A DNA stretch of 45,358 nt from Streptomyces adustus (GTDB lineage Bacteria; Actinomycetota; Actinomycetes; Streptomycetales; Streptomycetaceae). The DNA is taken from the NCBI RefSeq assembly GCF_009377175.1, contig NZ_VJZD01000053.1, positions 1 through 45,358 of the forward strand, written 5' to 3'. Positions 34,128-42,067 of this stretch are shown here, piece after piece. The translations under genes were made by a program, and so were the position numbers. How positions within the stretch are numbered: position 1 is the stretch's first letter; every line of letters starts with the position of its first letter. The notes beneath the pieces are model-generated. The model was not told where the DNA came from and searched no databases. It worked only from the letters and a program-made list of their open reading frames with translations.

Positions 34128-34390
34128 CCGTCCACAGGTAAGAGATACAAAGCAATAGTGACCCTTACTGCCCCTCAGGTTGTGTGGACTTTCGCGCAGC
34201 GTTCGAGGGGATCTTGGCCCGACCGGGAAAGTTTTTCTTCTGCACAGCCCGTGGACGGGAAAGCGCCTGGTCAGGGCGCCTGTTCTGCGGGGGATGGGAG
34301 CTTGTTCACAGGCCTGTCCACCGGGTCGTACACAGGTTTTGCGAAGTTCTCCACAGCATCGGGGCCGTCGTCCACATGGCCTGTGGATAA
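34128..34390. promoter_or_regulatory. DnaA-box cluster upstream of dnaB
   Basis: Within 263 bases I see CCGTCCACA (34128-34136), TCGTCCACA (34368-34376), TTCTCCACA (34347-34355) and TTATCCACA (minus strand, 34390-34382), all fitting the Streptomyces box pattern. Weaker forms are TTGTTCACA (34302-34310), CTGTCCACC (34314-34322) and AAGTCCACA (minus, 34191-34183). The stretch lies in the 460-bp gene-free gap between the MATE and dnaB genes. It is either DnaA-regulated promoter DNA or a DnaA-titrating cluster; clusters of that kind near oriC have been reported in S. coelicolor, as I recall. Confidence 0.65.
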
Positions 34391-34573
34391 CCAGATTGGC
34401 TGACGGTGCCGACAGGCCTACCGTGGTCCGGCGCCCGCTCTGCTCGTCGGTCAGAAAACCATCACAAAACAGACCCGCCGGAACCGGAGTCAGGGCCTCT
34501 CATCTGTCAGTGCCGTGCCGTAGAAATGAGTGGCGCGGCGAGGTCCGCTCCGCGGACGGGAGGAGGTGGCTCG
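34391..34573 (+). promoter_or_regulatory. dnaB promoter/leader region
   Basis: The dnaB frame is open from 34406, but sequence before the GTG at 34574 shows no conserved protein. No strong promoter was identified. AGGAGG at 34561-34566 is the ribosome binding site. Confidence 0.45.
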
Positions 34574-36052
34574 GTGAGCATTTCCGAGCCCTTGGACGAT
34601 CCGTGGGCCGACAGCGGTCCCAGTGATCGTCTGCCCACGTCCCGCCGCCGCGCCGACGGCGGTCGCGGCCGCGGCGAGCAGCACGACCGAGGCCGGGACG
34701 ACGGTGCGTGGGAGGGCGGGGGCACGGCCTTCGAGCGGGTACCCCCGCAGGACCTCGACGCCGAGCAGTCCGTCCTCGGTGGCATGCTGCTGTCCAAGGA
34801 CGCCATCGCCGACGTCGTCGAGGTCCTCAAGGGGCACGACTTCTACAAGCCCGCCCATGAAACGATCTTCCAGGCGATCCTCGACGTCTACGCCAAGGGC
34901 GAGCCGGCCGACCCGATCACCATCGCGGCGGAGCTCACCAAGCGTGGTGAGATCAACAAGGTCGGCGGCGCGTCGTATCTGCACACGCTCGTCCAGACCG
35001 TCCCGACGGCGGCCAACGCCGAGTACTACGCGGAGATCGTGCACGAGCGGGCGGTGCTCCGCCGTCTCGTCGAAGCCGGCACCCGCATCACCCAGATGGG
35101 CTATGCGGCAGACGACGATGTGGACGAGATCGTCAACCGGGCCCAGGCCGAGATCTACGCAGTCACCGAACAGCGCACCAGCGAGGACTATCTGCCGCTG
35201 GGCGACATCATGGAGGGCGCGCTCGACGAGATCGAGGCGATCGGTTCGCGCAGCGGTGAGATGACCGGTGTACCCACCGGATTCACCGACCTCGACTCGC
35301 TCACCAACGGCCTGCACCCCGGCCAGATGATCGTCATCGCCGCCCGACCCGCCATGGGTAAGTCGACCCTCGCCCTGGACTTCGCCCGAGCCGCGTCGAT
35401 CAAGCACAACCTGCCGAGCGTCATCTTCTCCCTCGAAATGGGCCGCAACGAGATCGCGATGCGTCTGCTGTCCGCCGAAGCCCGTGTCGCGCTGCACCAC
35501 ATGCGCTCCGGCACCATGACGGACGAGGACTGGACGCGGCTGGCACGCCGGATGCCCGAGGTGTCGTCCGCGCCGCTCTTCATCGACGACTCCCCGAACC
35601 TGTCGATGATGGAGATCCGCGCGAAGTGCCGTCGGCTCAAGCAGCGCAACGACATCAAGCTGGTGATCATCGACTATCTCCAGCTGATGCAGGCCGGCGG
35701 TTCCAAGCGTTCCGAGAGCCGTCAGCAGGAGGTCTCGGACATGTCCCGTAACCTCAAGCTCCTCGCCAAGGAGCTGGAGGTGCCGGTGATCGCGCTCTCC
35801 CAGCTCAACCGTGGTCCCGAGCAGCGCACGGACAAGAAGCCGATGGTGTCCGACCTGCGTGAGTCCGGCTCCATCGAGCAGGATGCCGACATGGTGATCC
35901 TGCTGCACCGTGAGGACGCCTACGAGAAGGAGTCGCCGCGCGCGGGCGAGGCGGACATCATCGTCGGCAAGCACCGTAACGGCCCGACGGCGACGATCAC
36001 CGTGGCCTTCCAGGGCCACTACTCGCGATTCGTGGACATGGCACAGACCTGA
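34574..36052 (+). CDS. dnaB: Replicative DNA helicase DnaB
   Basis: The 492-residue hexameric helicase unwinds DNA at the replication fork and is loaded at oriC after DnaA melts it. A Ser/Arg/Gly-rich N-terminus of ~50 residues, common in Streptomyces, precedes the DnaB-N domain (PPQDLDAEQSVLGGMLLSKD). The RecA-like motor follows, with Walker A ARPAMGKSTLALDFARA (Lys263, Ser264), DSPNLSMMEIRAKCRRLK, Walker B LVIIDYLQLM and the GKHRNGPTATITVAFQGHYS end. No intein is present. GTG 34574 follows AGGAGG by seven bases. It is preceded by a DnaA-box cluster and lies after the rpsF-rplI operon, as in mycobacteria. Confidence 0.96.
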   Translation: MSISEPLDDPWADSGPSDRLPTSRRRADGGRGRGEQHDRGRDDGAWEGGGTAFERVPPQDLDAEQSVLGGMLLSKDAIADVVEVLKGHDFYKPAHETIFQAILDVYAKGEPADPITIAAELTKRGEINKVGGASYLHTLVQTVPTAANAEYYAEIVHERAVLRRLVEAGTRITQMGYAADDDVDEIVNRAQAEIYAVTEQRTSEDYLPLGDIMEGALDEIEAIGSRSGEMTGVPTGFTDLDSLTNGLHPGQMIVIAARPAMGKSTLALDFARAASIKHNLPSVIFSLEMGRNEIAMRLLSAEARVALHHMRSGTMTDEDWTRLARRMPEVSSAPLFIDDSPNLSMMEIRAKCRRLKQRNDIKLVIIDYLQLMQAGGSKRSESRQQEVSDMSRNLKLLAKELEVPVIALSQLNRGPEQRTDKKPMVSDLRESGSIEQDADMVILLHREDAYEKESPRAGEADIIVGKHRNGPTATITVAFQGHYSRFVDMAQT

Positions 36053-36113
36053 TCCGGGACGGCTCCGGCGAAATGCACTCGACGTGGGATGCCGGGCCGG
36101 GTGGACTGGGGCC

Positions 36114-37508
36114 ATGACGTCTTCTCAGCAACAACTGCTGCCCGGCACATGCCGGGCGCTGCTCCACCGCATCGCCGTGGCCCAGGCGGAGGGGCGGGCG
36201 CCGTCACTGGTCGCGACCGTCGTACGGGACGGGCAGGCCGTGTGGCACGGCTCCCGGACCTCGGTGGACGGGCACGGGCCGGACGAGCATGTGCAGTACC
36301 GGATCGGCTCGATCACCAAGACCTTCACCGCCGTGCTCGTCCTGCGACTGCGTGACGCGGGCCTGCTGGACCTGAGCGATCCGTTGGAGAAGCATCTGCC
36401 GGGGACCGGCGCGGGTGAGGTCACCATCGCCGATCTGCTCGCCCACACCGGAGGGCTCGCGGCCGAGTCGCCCGCTCCCTGGTGGGAGCGCACCCCGGGA
36501 TCGCTGCGGCCGGAACTCGCCGATGTGCTCGGTGAACAGCCGCTGCTGCACCCCGTCGGCCGTCGGTTCCACTACTCGAACCCCGGATACACGTTGCTGG
36601 GAGCGCTGGTGGAGAGGCTGCACGGCGCCCCCTGGGAGGACGTCCTTCGGCGTGAAGTACTGGAACCCCTGGGGCTGGAGCGGACGAGTGCCCAGCCTCA
36701 GCAGCCGCACGCGGGTGGGTGGGCGGTTCATCCGTGGGCCGATGCACTGCTGCCCGAGCCCGTGCAGGACCTGGGGATCATGGCGCCGGCCGGACAGCTC
36801 TGGTCCACCTCCGGTGACCTGGCTCGCTTCGCCGTCTTCCTGGCCCGGGGAGACGACCGTGTGCTGAGCGCCGACACCGTGCGGGAGATGCGGACACCAG
36901 CTGCCCCGGCCGAGCCCGCGGACGTGGCGGACGGCGTCAGCTACGGCCTCGGCATGCAGATTCAGCGGCGCGACGGACGGCTTCTTGTCGGTCACTCCGG
37001 TTCGCTGCCCGGCTTTCTCGCGAACCTGACCATCAGCGTGGAGGACGATGTCGCCGCGGTGGTGCTGGCCAACTGCACCTCCGGGCCGCTGCTGGGTGCC
37101 GTGGGCGCCGATCTCGTGCGTATCGTGGCGGAGGCCGAGCCGCGGATTCCCGCGCCCTGGCAGCCGCTGCTCGAAGTCGATCCGGCGGAGCTGGAGTTGA
37201 CGGGGCAGTGGTACTGGGGGACCCAGGCCTTTGCGCTGCGCCTGACAGCCGACGGGGCGGCCTCGCTGGAGCCGCTGTCCGGCCTCGGTCGGCGGTCACG
37301 GTTCCGGGCGAACGGAGACGGCACCTGGACGGGGCTGGAGGGCTACTACGCCGGAGAGCTTCTGCGGGCCGTACGACGCCTGGACGGGTCCGTGGACCAC
37401 CTGGATCTCGGGTCGTTCGTGTTCACGCGTCAGCCCTACGACAGGACGGCTTCGGTGCCCGGTGGCGTGGACCCGGACGGATGGCGAGGCCTCAAGCAGC
37501 GCCCGTAG
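36114..37508 (+). CDS. Serine hydrolase of the beta-lactamase/DD-peptidase family
   Basis: The 464-residue protein has the SxxK nucleophile S66-I-T-K69 (YRIGSITKTFTAVLVLRLRD), the second motif Y154-S-N156 (FHYSNPGYTLLGALVERLHG) and a H294-S-G296 third box. These mark a class C beta-lactamase-like or DD-peptidase/esterase fold. There is no signal peptide at the chosen start, so the enzyme is probably cytoplasmic, and an esterase or D-aminoacyl hydrolase role is plausible. A C-terminal domain of ~125 residues is beta-rich and of unknown use. ATG 36114 is preferred; an in-frame start at 35910 lies within dnaB. The gene follows dnaB by 61 bases. Confidence 0.86.
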   Translation: MTSSQQQLLPGTCRALLHRIAVAQAEGRAPSLVATVVRDGQAVWHGSRTSVDGHGPDEHVQYRIGSITKTFTAVLVLRLRDAGLLDLSDPLEKHLPGTGAGEVTIADLLAHTGGLAAESPAPWWERTPGSLRPELADVLGEQPLLHPVGRRFHYSNPGYTLLGALVERLHGAPWEDVLRREVLEPLGLERTSAQPQQPHAGGWAVHPWADALLPEPVQDLGIMAPAGQLWSTSGDLARFAVFLARGDDRVLSADTVREMRTPAAPAEPADVADGVSYGLGMQIQRRDGRLLVGHSGSLPGFLANLTISVEDDVAAVVLANCTSGPLLGAVGADLVRIVAEAEPRIPAPWQPLLEVDPAELELTGQWYWGTQAFALRLTADGAASLEPLSGLGRRSRFRANGDGTWTGLEGYYAGELLRAVRRLDGSVDHLDLGSFVFTRQPYDRTASVPGGVDPDGWRGLKQRP

Positions 37509-37534
37509 AGCGTCGAGGATCCGTCGAGGACGGA

Positions 37535-37568
37535 AGAGCGGTCTGTTTCACGTGAAACAGACCGCTCT
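37535..37568. terminator. 34-bp perfect palindrome with parS at its centre
   Basis: A perfect 34-bp inverted repeat (arms AGAGCGGTCTGTTTCAC and its complement) between the convergent hydrolase and GNAT genes, starting 27 bases past one stop and ending 6 bases before the other. Placement suggests a bidirectional terminator that also carries a ParB site. Confidence 0.75.
37545..37558. other. parS within the palindrome after the serine hydrolase gene
   Basis: An exact GTTTCACGTGAAAC at the centre of the 34-bp palindrome. Confidence 0.95.
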
Positions 37569-37573
37569 GTGCA

Positions 37574-38026
37574 TCAGAGGCGGAGCTTGAAGCCGACATG
37601 CGACGCGGTGAAGCCGAGCCGCTCGTAGAAACGATGTGCGTCTGTGCGGGATGCGTCGGAGGTCAGCTGCACCAGCCGGCAGTCCAGACGCCGCGACTCG
37701 TCGACCGCCCACTGGATGAATCGGGTTCCCAGGCCGCTGCCGCGCTCGTCGGCGTGGATGCGTACGCCTTCGATGATCGAGCGGGTGGCGCCCTTGTGGG
37801 AGAGCCCGGGAACGATCGTCAATTGGAGGGTGCCGATCACTCGGCCCTCGCGTACCGCCACCATCAGATGCTGGTTCGGATCGGCGGACAGACGCTCCAG
37901 GGCCGCCCGATAGGGGGTCAGGTCCTCCGGTGACTCGCGCCGCGCGCCCAGCGGGTCGTCGGCGAGCATCGCGACGATCGCCGGTATGTCGTCTGTCGTG
38001 GCCGGCCGAATATCGAAATCTCCCAT
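37574..38026 (-). CDS. GNAT-family N-acetyltransferase
   Basis: The 150-residue protein is a single compact GNAT domain: MGDFDIRPATTDDIPAIVAM start, the VIGTLQLTIVPGLSHKGATR strands, then the acetyl-CoA motif IHADERGSGLGTRFIQWAVD and the C-terminal FYERLGFTASHVGFKLRL. These proteins acetylate small molecules, peptides or proteins; the substrate is unknown. It starts with ATG and its stop lies just beyond the parS palindrome. Confidence 0.9.
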   Translation of the reverse strand: MGDFDIRPATTDDIPAIVAMLADDPLGARRESPEDLTPYRAALERLSADPNQHLMVAVREGRVIGTLQLTIVPGLSHKGATRSIIEGVRIHADERGSGLGTRFIQWAVDESRRLDCRLVQLTSDASRTDAHRFYERLGFTASHVGFKLRL

Positions 38027-38091
38027 GGCCGCACCCTATGCATCCGCAGCTGCACGCCGTCGCCTTCGTGGCGTGAACCTCGTCGCTGCGG

Positions 38092-39030
38092 TCAGCCCGC
38101 CGCCACCGTCACGGGGGCGAACCGTCGGCTCCAGTCGCCCGGGAGCTGCGGGACGCCGTACGTCATGACCGCGTTGAAGGCGACGGACACCAGGCCGCGC
38201 TCCTTCAGCCATGTCAGCAGTTCTTCGTGCCGTACATCGACATCGGTCCGCAGCGGACGGTCGGTGTGGGCGGCGAGGGAGGAAACAAGGGCTTTGGCTG
38301 TCTCCGTGTCACGGGCGATCAGCGGGCCCACCACATGGGTGTCCATGTTGGGCCAGATGGCTGCGTAGCCGATGATCCGGTCGTTCTCCACGGCGACGCA
38401 CAGCCGGTCGGCGAAAGCGGGCAGGCGCGTGACGATGTGGGTGCGGTCAAGACCGAAGACCTCTTCGTCGAGCAGAAGGATCTCCGTCAGGTCCGCGGCC
38501 GTGGCCGCGCGGGTGGTGATGCCGGGCCGCGCTCCGCCAGGGGTGAAGTGCCCGCGCACCATCTCGGCTCGCCCGGTGACCTTGAAGCCCAGTTCCTCGT
38601 ACAGCGGAAGACCGTTCGGCGTCGCGTGCAACGTGAGAGGCGTGGGCCCCATCGTGGAGACGATGCGGCGCATCAGCCGACGTCCGACACCCTGACGGGC
38701 GTGCCGCTCGGCGACCAACACCATGCCGATGGCGCCCAGTCCGGGACGCTCCCGCGGTCCGTACTCGGTGACCACGCAAGCGGCGACGAGGCCGCCATCG
38801 GGATCGTCGATGCCGTATCCCGTTCCGGCCGTGAGCAGGAAGCTCCATTTGTGTTCCTCCCGGGGCCACCCCCGGTCCTCCGACAGGTCGGCGCAGGCGG
38901 AGAGATCGCGAAGCGTCAGACAGCGGACGGGGAGAGAGGCGAGGGAAGGAGTGCGCACGCAGGTCAGGCTGTCCGACCGGTGGCCTCTGCGTCCACCCGT
39001 TTCGAACGAGACATACACGCTTTTGGCCAT
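38092..39030 (-). CDS. Tandem GNAT acetyltransferase
   Basis: The 312-residue protein contains two acetyltransferase-like halves. The first has LGAIGMVLVAERHARQGVGR with the acetyl-CoA loop near 100-119 and LYEELGFKVTGRAEM. The second (about 170-312) has the AADLTEILLLDEEVFGLDRT and ENDRIIGYAAIWPN features of the C-terminal domain often found with such enzymes. The substrate is unknown. The start is uncertain: ATG 39030 gives 312 residues without a ribosome site, and GTG 38958 (MRTPSLASLPVRCL) is an alternative nearer the first domain. It is on the same strand as its neighbours. Confidence 0.82.
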   Translation of the reverse strand: MAKSVYVSFETGGRRGHRSDSLTCVRTPSLASLPVRCLTLRDLSACADLSEDRGWPREEHKWSFLLTAGTGYGIDDPDGGLVAACVVTEYGPRERPGLGAIGMVLVAERHARQGVGRRLMRRIVSTMGPTPLTLHATPNGLPLYEELGFKVTGRAEMVRGHFTPGGARPGITTRAATAADLTEILLLDEEVFGLDRTHIVTRLPAFADRLCVAVENDRIIGYAAIWPNMDTHVVGPLIARDTETAKALVSSLAAHTDRPLRTDVDVRHEELLTWLKERGLVSVAFNAVMTYGVPQLPGDWSRRFAPVTVAAG

Positions 39031-39069
39031 GTTGGGACCGGGCCCGCGGGGTGCGGAGAGAACGAGGGT

Positions 39070-39083
39070 GTTTCACGTGAAAC
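39070..39083. other. parS between the NUDIX and tandem GNAT genes
   Basis: An exact GTTTCACGTGAAAC, extended to a 20-bp palindrome (39067-39086), in the gap upstream of the tandem GNAT gene. Confidence 0.95.
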
Positions 39084-39184
39084 ACCGGCAAACGGCAGGC
39101 GTCCTATGCTCCCGCCCCGAGCCGGGCGAGCCCATCGTCGGTCTTACAGGCACGGCGAGACTTCATCGTCGGCGGTTGTGTCCT

Positions 39185-39667
39185 TCAGCCCAGATCGGGG
39201 GCATGCATGGCGCGTACGCCCTCGATGTTCCCGTCGAGGTAGTGCCGCAGCGACAGGGGCACCAGGTGCACGGAGGCGATGCCGACGCGGGTGAACGGCA
39301 CCCTGACGATCTCGTATTCGCCGGCGGGCTCGTCGACCTCGGGGCCGTGCCGTAGGGACGGGTCCATGGATTCTAGGCGGCACACAAAGAAGTGCTGCAC
39401 CTTCACCCCGGTCGCGCCGCCGTCCGCGCCGATGTGCTCGACGGTGTCGACGAAACAGGGCACGACATCGGTGATCTTGGCGCCGAGCTCCTCGTACACC
39501 TCGCGGTGCAGGGCATCGACGACAGTCGGATCCTCGGGCTCAACCCCGCCCCCGGGCGTCACCCAGTACGGATCCACGCCGGGCTTGGTGCGCTTGATCA
39601 GGATCAGATGATCGCCGTCCAGGAGAACGGCTCGGGCGGTGCGCTTGACCACGGGTCGGACGGTCAT
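39185..39667 (-). CDS. NUDIX hydrolase
   Basis: The 160-residue protein contains the NUDIX box GGVEPEDPTVVDALHREVYE continuing into ELGAKI. The catalytic REVYEELG core is intact, while the first conserved Glu of the box is replaced (Pro at that place). Flanking strands KRTKPGVDPYWVTPGG are typical. NUDIX enzymes cleave nucleoside diphosphates linked to other groups; the substrate cannot be told. ATG 39667 lies 21 bases from the degenerate parS copy. In mycobacteria a MutT4-type NUDIX gene sits in the pcnA-Rv3909 interval, but this one is elsewhere and not clearly the same. Confidence 0.88.
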   Translation of the reverse strand: MTVRPVVKRTARAVLLDGDHLILIKRTKPGVDPYWVTPGGGVEPEDPTVVDALHREVYEELGAKITDVVPCFVDTVEHIGADGGATGVKVQHFFVCRLESMDPSLRHGPEVDEPAGEYEIVRVPFTRVGIASVHLVPLSLRHYLDGNIEGVRAMHAPDLG

Positions 39668-39688
39668 GGGAGAAATGTGGCCCGGCTG

Positions 39689-39702
39689 GTTCCACGTGAA
39701 AC
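39689..39702. other. Degenerate parS (one mismatch)
   Basis: GTTCCACGTGAAAC differs from the parS consensus only at the fourth base. It lies in the short gap upstream of the NUDIX gene, and is the last parS-like site on this side of the window. It may be a weak ParB site. Confidence 0.6.
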
Positions 39703-39755
39703 ATTACGAAACATCATTGCAGGCGAATTTCCCATGACATTGCGGGGAAACCGGC

Positions 39756-40658
39756 TCAGCACCAGTCGGCGGCGGCCCGCTGGAGCCACTCGTGGGCCCG
39801 CGCTATGTGCGGCATCACCAGCGTGCCGGTGCGCACCACGAGGAAGTAGGTCCGCAGCGGCGGTACCGCCGGCTCGTGCAGCGCGACCACGTCACCGCGG
39901 GCCAGGGCGGAGGCGCACAGATAGCGCGGCAGCACCGCGAGGCCGGCGCCCGCGCACGCGCAGGCGAGAACGGCGCGCAGATCGGGGACGATGACGGCAC
40001 CCGAAGCGGCGGGCCGGGAGTCGAAGACGGAAGCCCAGTAGCGGGACATGAACGGCAGCGACTCGTGCACCTCGACGACGGGGAGGTTCTCCAGGACCGG
40101 CGCGCCCTTGCGGCGTCTCCAGGGCTCGATCCGCTCGGCCCAGCTCGGGGCGGCCACCAGGACGTGCTCCTCGTCGCACAGGGGTGTCGCGGTGAGCAGG
40201 GCGCCGCGCGGGCGCGCCGTGCTGATGGCCAGGTCGTGATGTCCCGCCGCCAGCCCTTCGAGGGCCTCCTCGGCCGTGCCGAAGGAGGCGCGCAGGGCGA
40301 GCCCCTGGCCGCCGTGGCCGGCCAGCTCGGTGAGCGCGGGCAGGGCCCGTTCGGCGGTGAACTCGGGTGGCCCCGCCAGATGCAGGGTGCGCAGCGAGGA
40401 GTCGTCGTCCAGGCCGGTCTCGGCGATCTCCACCAGGGCGTCCAGATGGGGCGCGGCCTTGTGAGCGAGTTCGTCGCCGATGGTCGTCGGGGTCACCCCG
40501 CGGGCCTGCCGTAGGAACAGGGGGCGGCCGACCTGCCGCTCCAGTGTGCGGATCTGGGAGGTGACGGCCGGTTGGGAGAGACCGAGGAGAGCCGCGGCGC
40601 GAGTGAAGGAACCGGCTCGGTGCACCGTCACGAAGGTACGCAGCAAGGCGAGATCCAC
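39756..40658 (-). CDS. LysR-family transcriptional regulator
   Basis: The 300-residue regulator has the LysR winged helix-turn-helix: MDLALLRTFVTVHRAGSFTR and AAALLGLSQPAVTSQIRTLE in the first 45 residues, followed by a LysR substrate-binding domain (LHLAGPPEFTAERALPALTE and later FMSRYWASVFDSRP). The start GTG 40658 (MDLALLRT) matches the family start and has GGGGAGGG upstream; the open frame to 40781 adds 41 unrelated residues. The adjacent gene on the same strand upstream is the PLP-dependent Cys/Met enzyme, so that gene may be a target. The effector is unknown. Confidence 0.9.
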   Translation of the reverse strand: MDLALLRTFVTVHRAGSFTRAAALLGLSQPAVTSQIRTLERQVGRPLFLRQARGVTPTTIGDELAHKAAPHLDALVEIAETGLDDDSSLRTLHLAGPPEFTAERALPALTELAGHGGQGLALRASFGTAEEALEGLAAGHHDLAISTARPRGALLTATPLCDEEHVLVAAPSWAERIEPWRRRKGAPVLENLPVVEVHESLPFMSRYWASVFDSRPAASGAVIVPDLRAVLACACAGAGLAVLPRYLCASALARGDVVALHEPAVPPLRTYFLVVRTGTLVMPHIARAHEWLQRAAADWC

Positions 40659-40819
40659 GCAGTGCCCTCCCCTCTCGCCGCCCCGCTCCAGATCCTTCCG
40701 GCCGGCCCCCTGCCGCGCCCAACTATAAATATGTCGATAGGTCTCTGTCGCTACTGTGATTGGACACTGACACTCAGTCAACTAGCCTTGGTCGCGCGGT
40801 TCTCAGCGCGCGGAACCGG

Positions 40820-40858
40820 GGACGGTCCGAGCCACGAGGGGGGAGGCTCGGACCGTCC
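40820..40858 (-). terminator. Terminator after the cystathionine-lyase-like gene
   Basis: Fourteen-base arms (GGACGGTCCGAGCC and its complement) around an 11-base loop, 40 bases past the end of the minus-strand PLP-enzyme gene. The 239-base gap to the LysR start also contains an A/T-rich stretch near 40724-40740 that may hold the LysR promoter. Confidence 0.85.
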
Positions 40859-40897
40859 GTCGTGCGCAGCGGGACACCGGCGGGGCGTCCGCGCCGG

Positions 40898-42067
40898 TCA
40901 GTCCGCCGACTCGTCCAGGGCGCGCAGCAGATCCGCCACCAGGTCCGCGGGGTCCTCCGCGCCGACCGAAAGACGGATGAAGCCCTCCGGCACCGCGTCG
41001 CCGCCCCAGCGTCCGCGCCGCTCGGCGGTGGAACGCACTCCGCCGAAGCTCGTCGCGTCGTCCACGAGCCGCAGCGCGTCGAGGAAGCGGTCGGCCCGTG
41101 CGCGCGTGGGCAGGGTGAAGGACACCACGCATCCGAAGCGCTGCATCTGCTCGGAGGCGATCTTGTGGGCCGGGTCGTCGGGCAGCCCTGGATAGCGCAG
41201 CCCGCTCACCTCGGGGCGCCGGCGCAGCGCCTGGGCGACGGTGAGGGCGGACGCGTTCTGCTGGTCGACCCGCAGCTGGAGCGTGGCGATCGAGCGGTGT
41301 GCGAGCCAGGCCTCCATGGGCCCGGAGATCGCCCCGACGATCTTGCGCCAGCGGCGTACGGAGGCCATGGCCTCCGCGTCACGGCCGGCGACATAGCCCA
41401 GGAGGACATCGCCGTGCCCGGTGAGCTGCTTGGTACCGCTGGCCACGGAGAAGTCGGCGCCGAGTTCGAGGGGCCGCTGCCCGAGCGGCGTCGCGAGGGT
41501 GTTGTCGACCGCCACCAGGGCACCACGCGCGTGTGCCGCCTCGACGAGCCGCCGGATGTCGCAGACGTCGAGCCCCGGGTTCGACGGGGACTCGATCCAC
41601 AGCAGCCTGGCGCCGTCGAGGACGTCGAGCTGGGCGTCGCCGCCGGTGGGGGCGGTGCGCACCTCGATGCCGTAGGCCTCCAGCTGGGCCCGCACCAGGG
41701 GCAGCGCCTGATATCCGTCGCTGGGCAGGACGACCGCGTCGCCCGCGCGCAGCTGGGAGAAGAGCACCGACGAGATGGCGGCCATGCCGGAGGCGAAGAC
41801 GAGCGTCTCGACCCCCTCGCCGCCGGGCGCCTCCAGCTCGCCGATGGCCCGCTCCAGATGGGTCCAGGTCGGGTTCTCGTCCCGTCCGTAGGCGTACGGG
41901 CCGGTGGGTTCGCCCGGCAGATGGAAGTGAGCGGCGAACACCGGTCCCGGCAGCGTCGGTTCGTGTTTGACCGGCTCCGGAAGTCCCGCCCGCACCGCGC
42001 GCGTTCCGTCGCCCGCGGCGGGGGGAACCGCCGTACCGCTTCCTTCGTTGCCGGCAGAGTCGCTCAT
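40898..42067 (-). CDS. PLP-dependent Cys/Met metabolism enzyme (cystathionine gamma-lyase/synthase family)
   Basis: The 389-residue protein is a fold-type I PLP enzyme. Family markers are PYAYGRDENPTWTHLERAIG, ASGMAAISSVLF, WIESPSNPGLDVCDI, VAVDNTLATPLGQRPLELGA and the lysine motif SVASGTKQLTGHGDVLLGYV. It could be a cystathionine gamma-lyase or gamma-synthase; the sequence alone does not decide. Its ATG overlaps the stop of the upstream phosphatase gene by four bases (ATGA), so the two are co-translated. The LysR gene downstream may be regulatory. Confidence 0.9.
   Translation of the reverse strand: MSDSAGNEGSGTAVPPAAGDGTRAVRAGLPEPVKHEPTLPGPVFAAHFHLPGEPTGPYAYGRDENPTWTHLERAIGELEAPGGEGVETLVFASGMAAISSVLFSQLRAGDAVVLPSDGYQALPLVRAQLEAYGIEVRTAPTGGDAQLDVLDGARLLWIESPSNPGLDVCDIRRLVEAAHARGALVAVDNTLATPLGQRPLELGADFSVASGTKQLTGHGDVLLGYVAGRDAEAMASVRRWRKIVGAISGPMEAWLAHRSIATLQLRVDQQNASALTVAQALRRRPEVSGLRYPGLPDDPAHKIASEQMQRFGCVVSFTLPTRARADRFLDALRLVDDATSFGGVRSTAERRGRWGGDAVPEGFIRLSVGAEDPADLVADLLRALDESAD

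Noticed and set aside
34406..34573. Longer DnaB start upstream of GTG 34574
   Set aside because: The added sequence has no homology-like features and skips the strong AGGAGG site.
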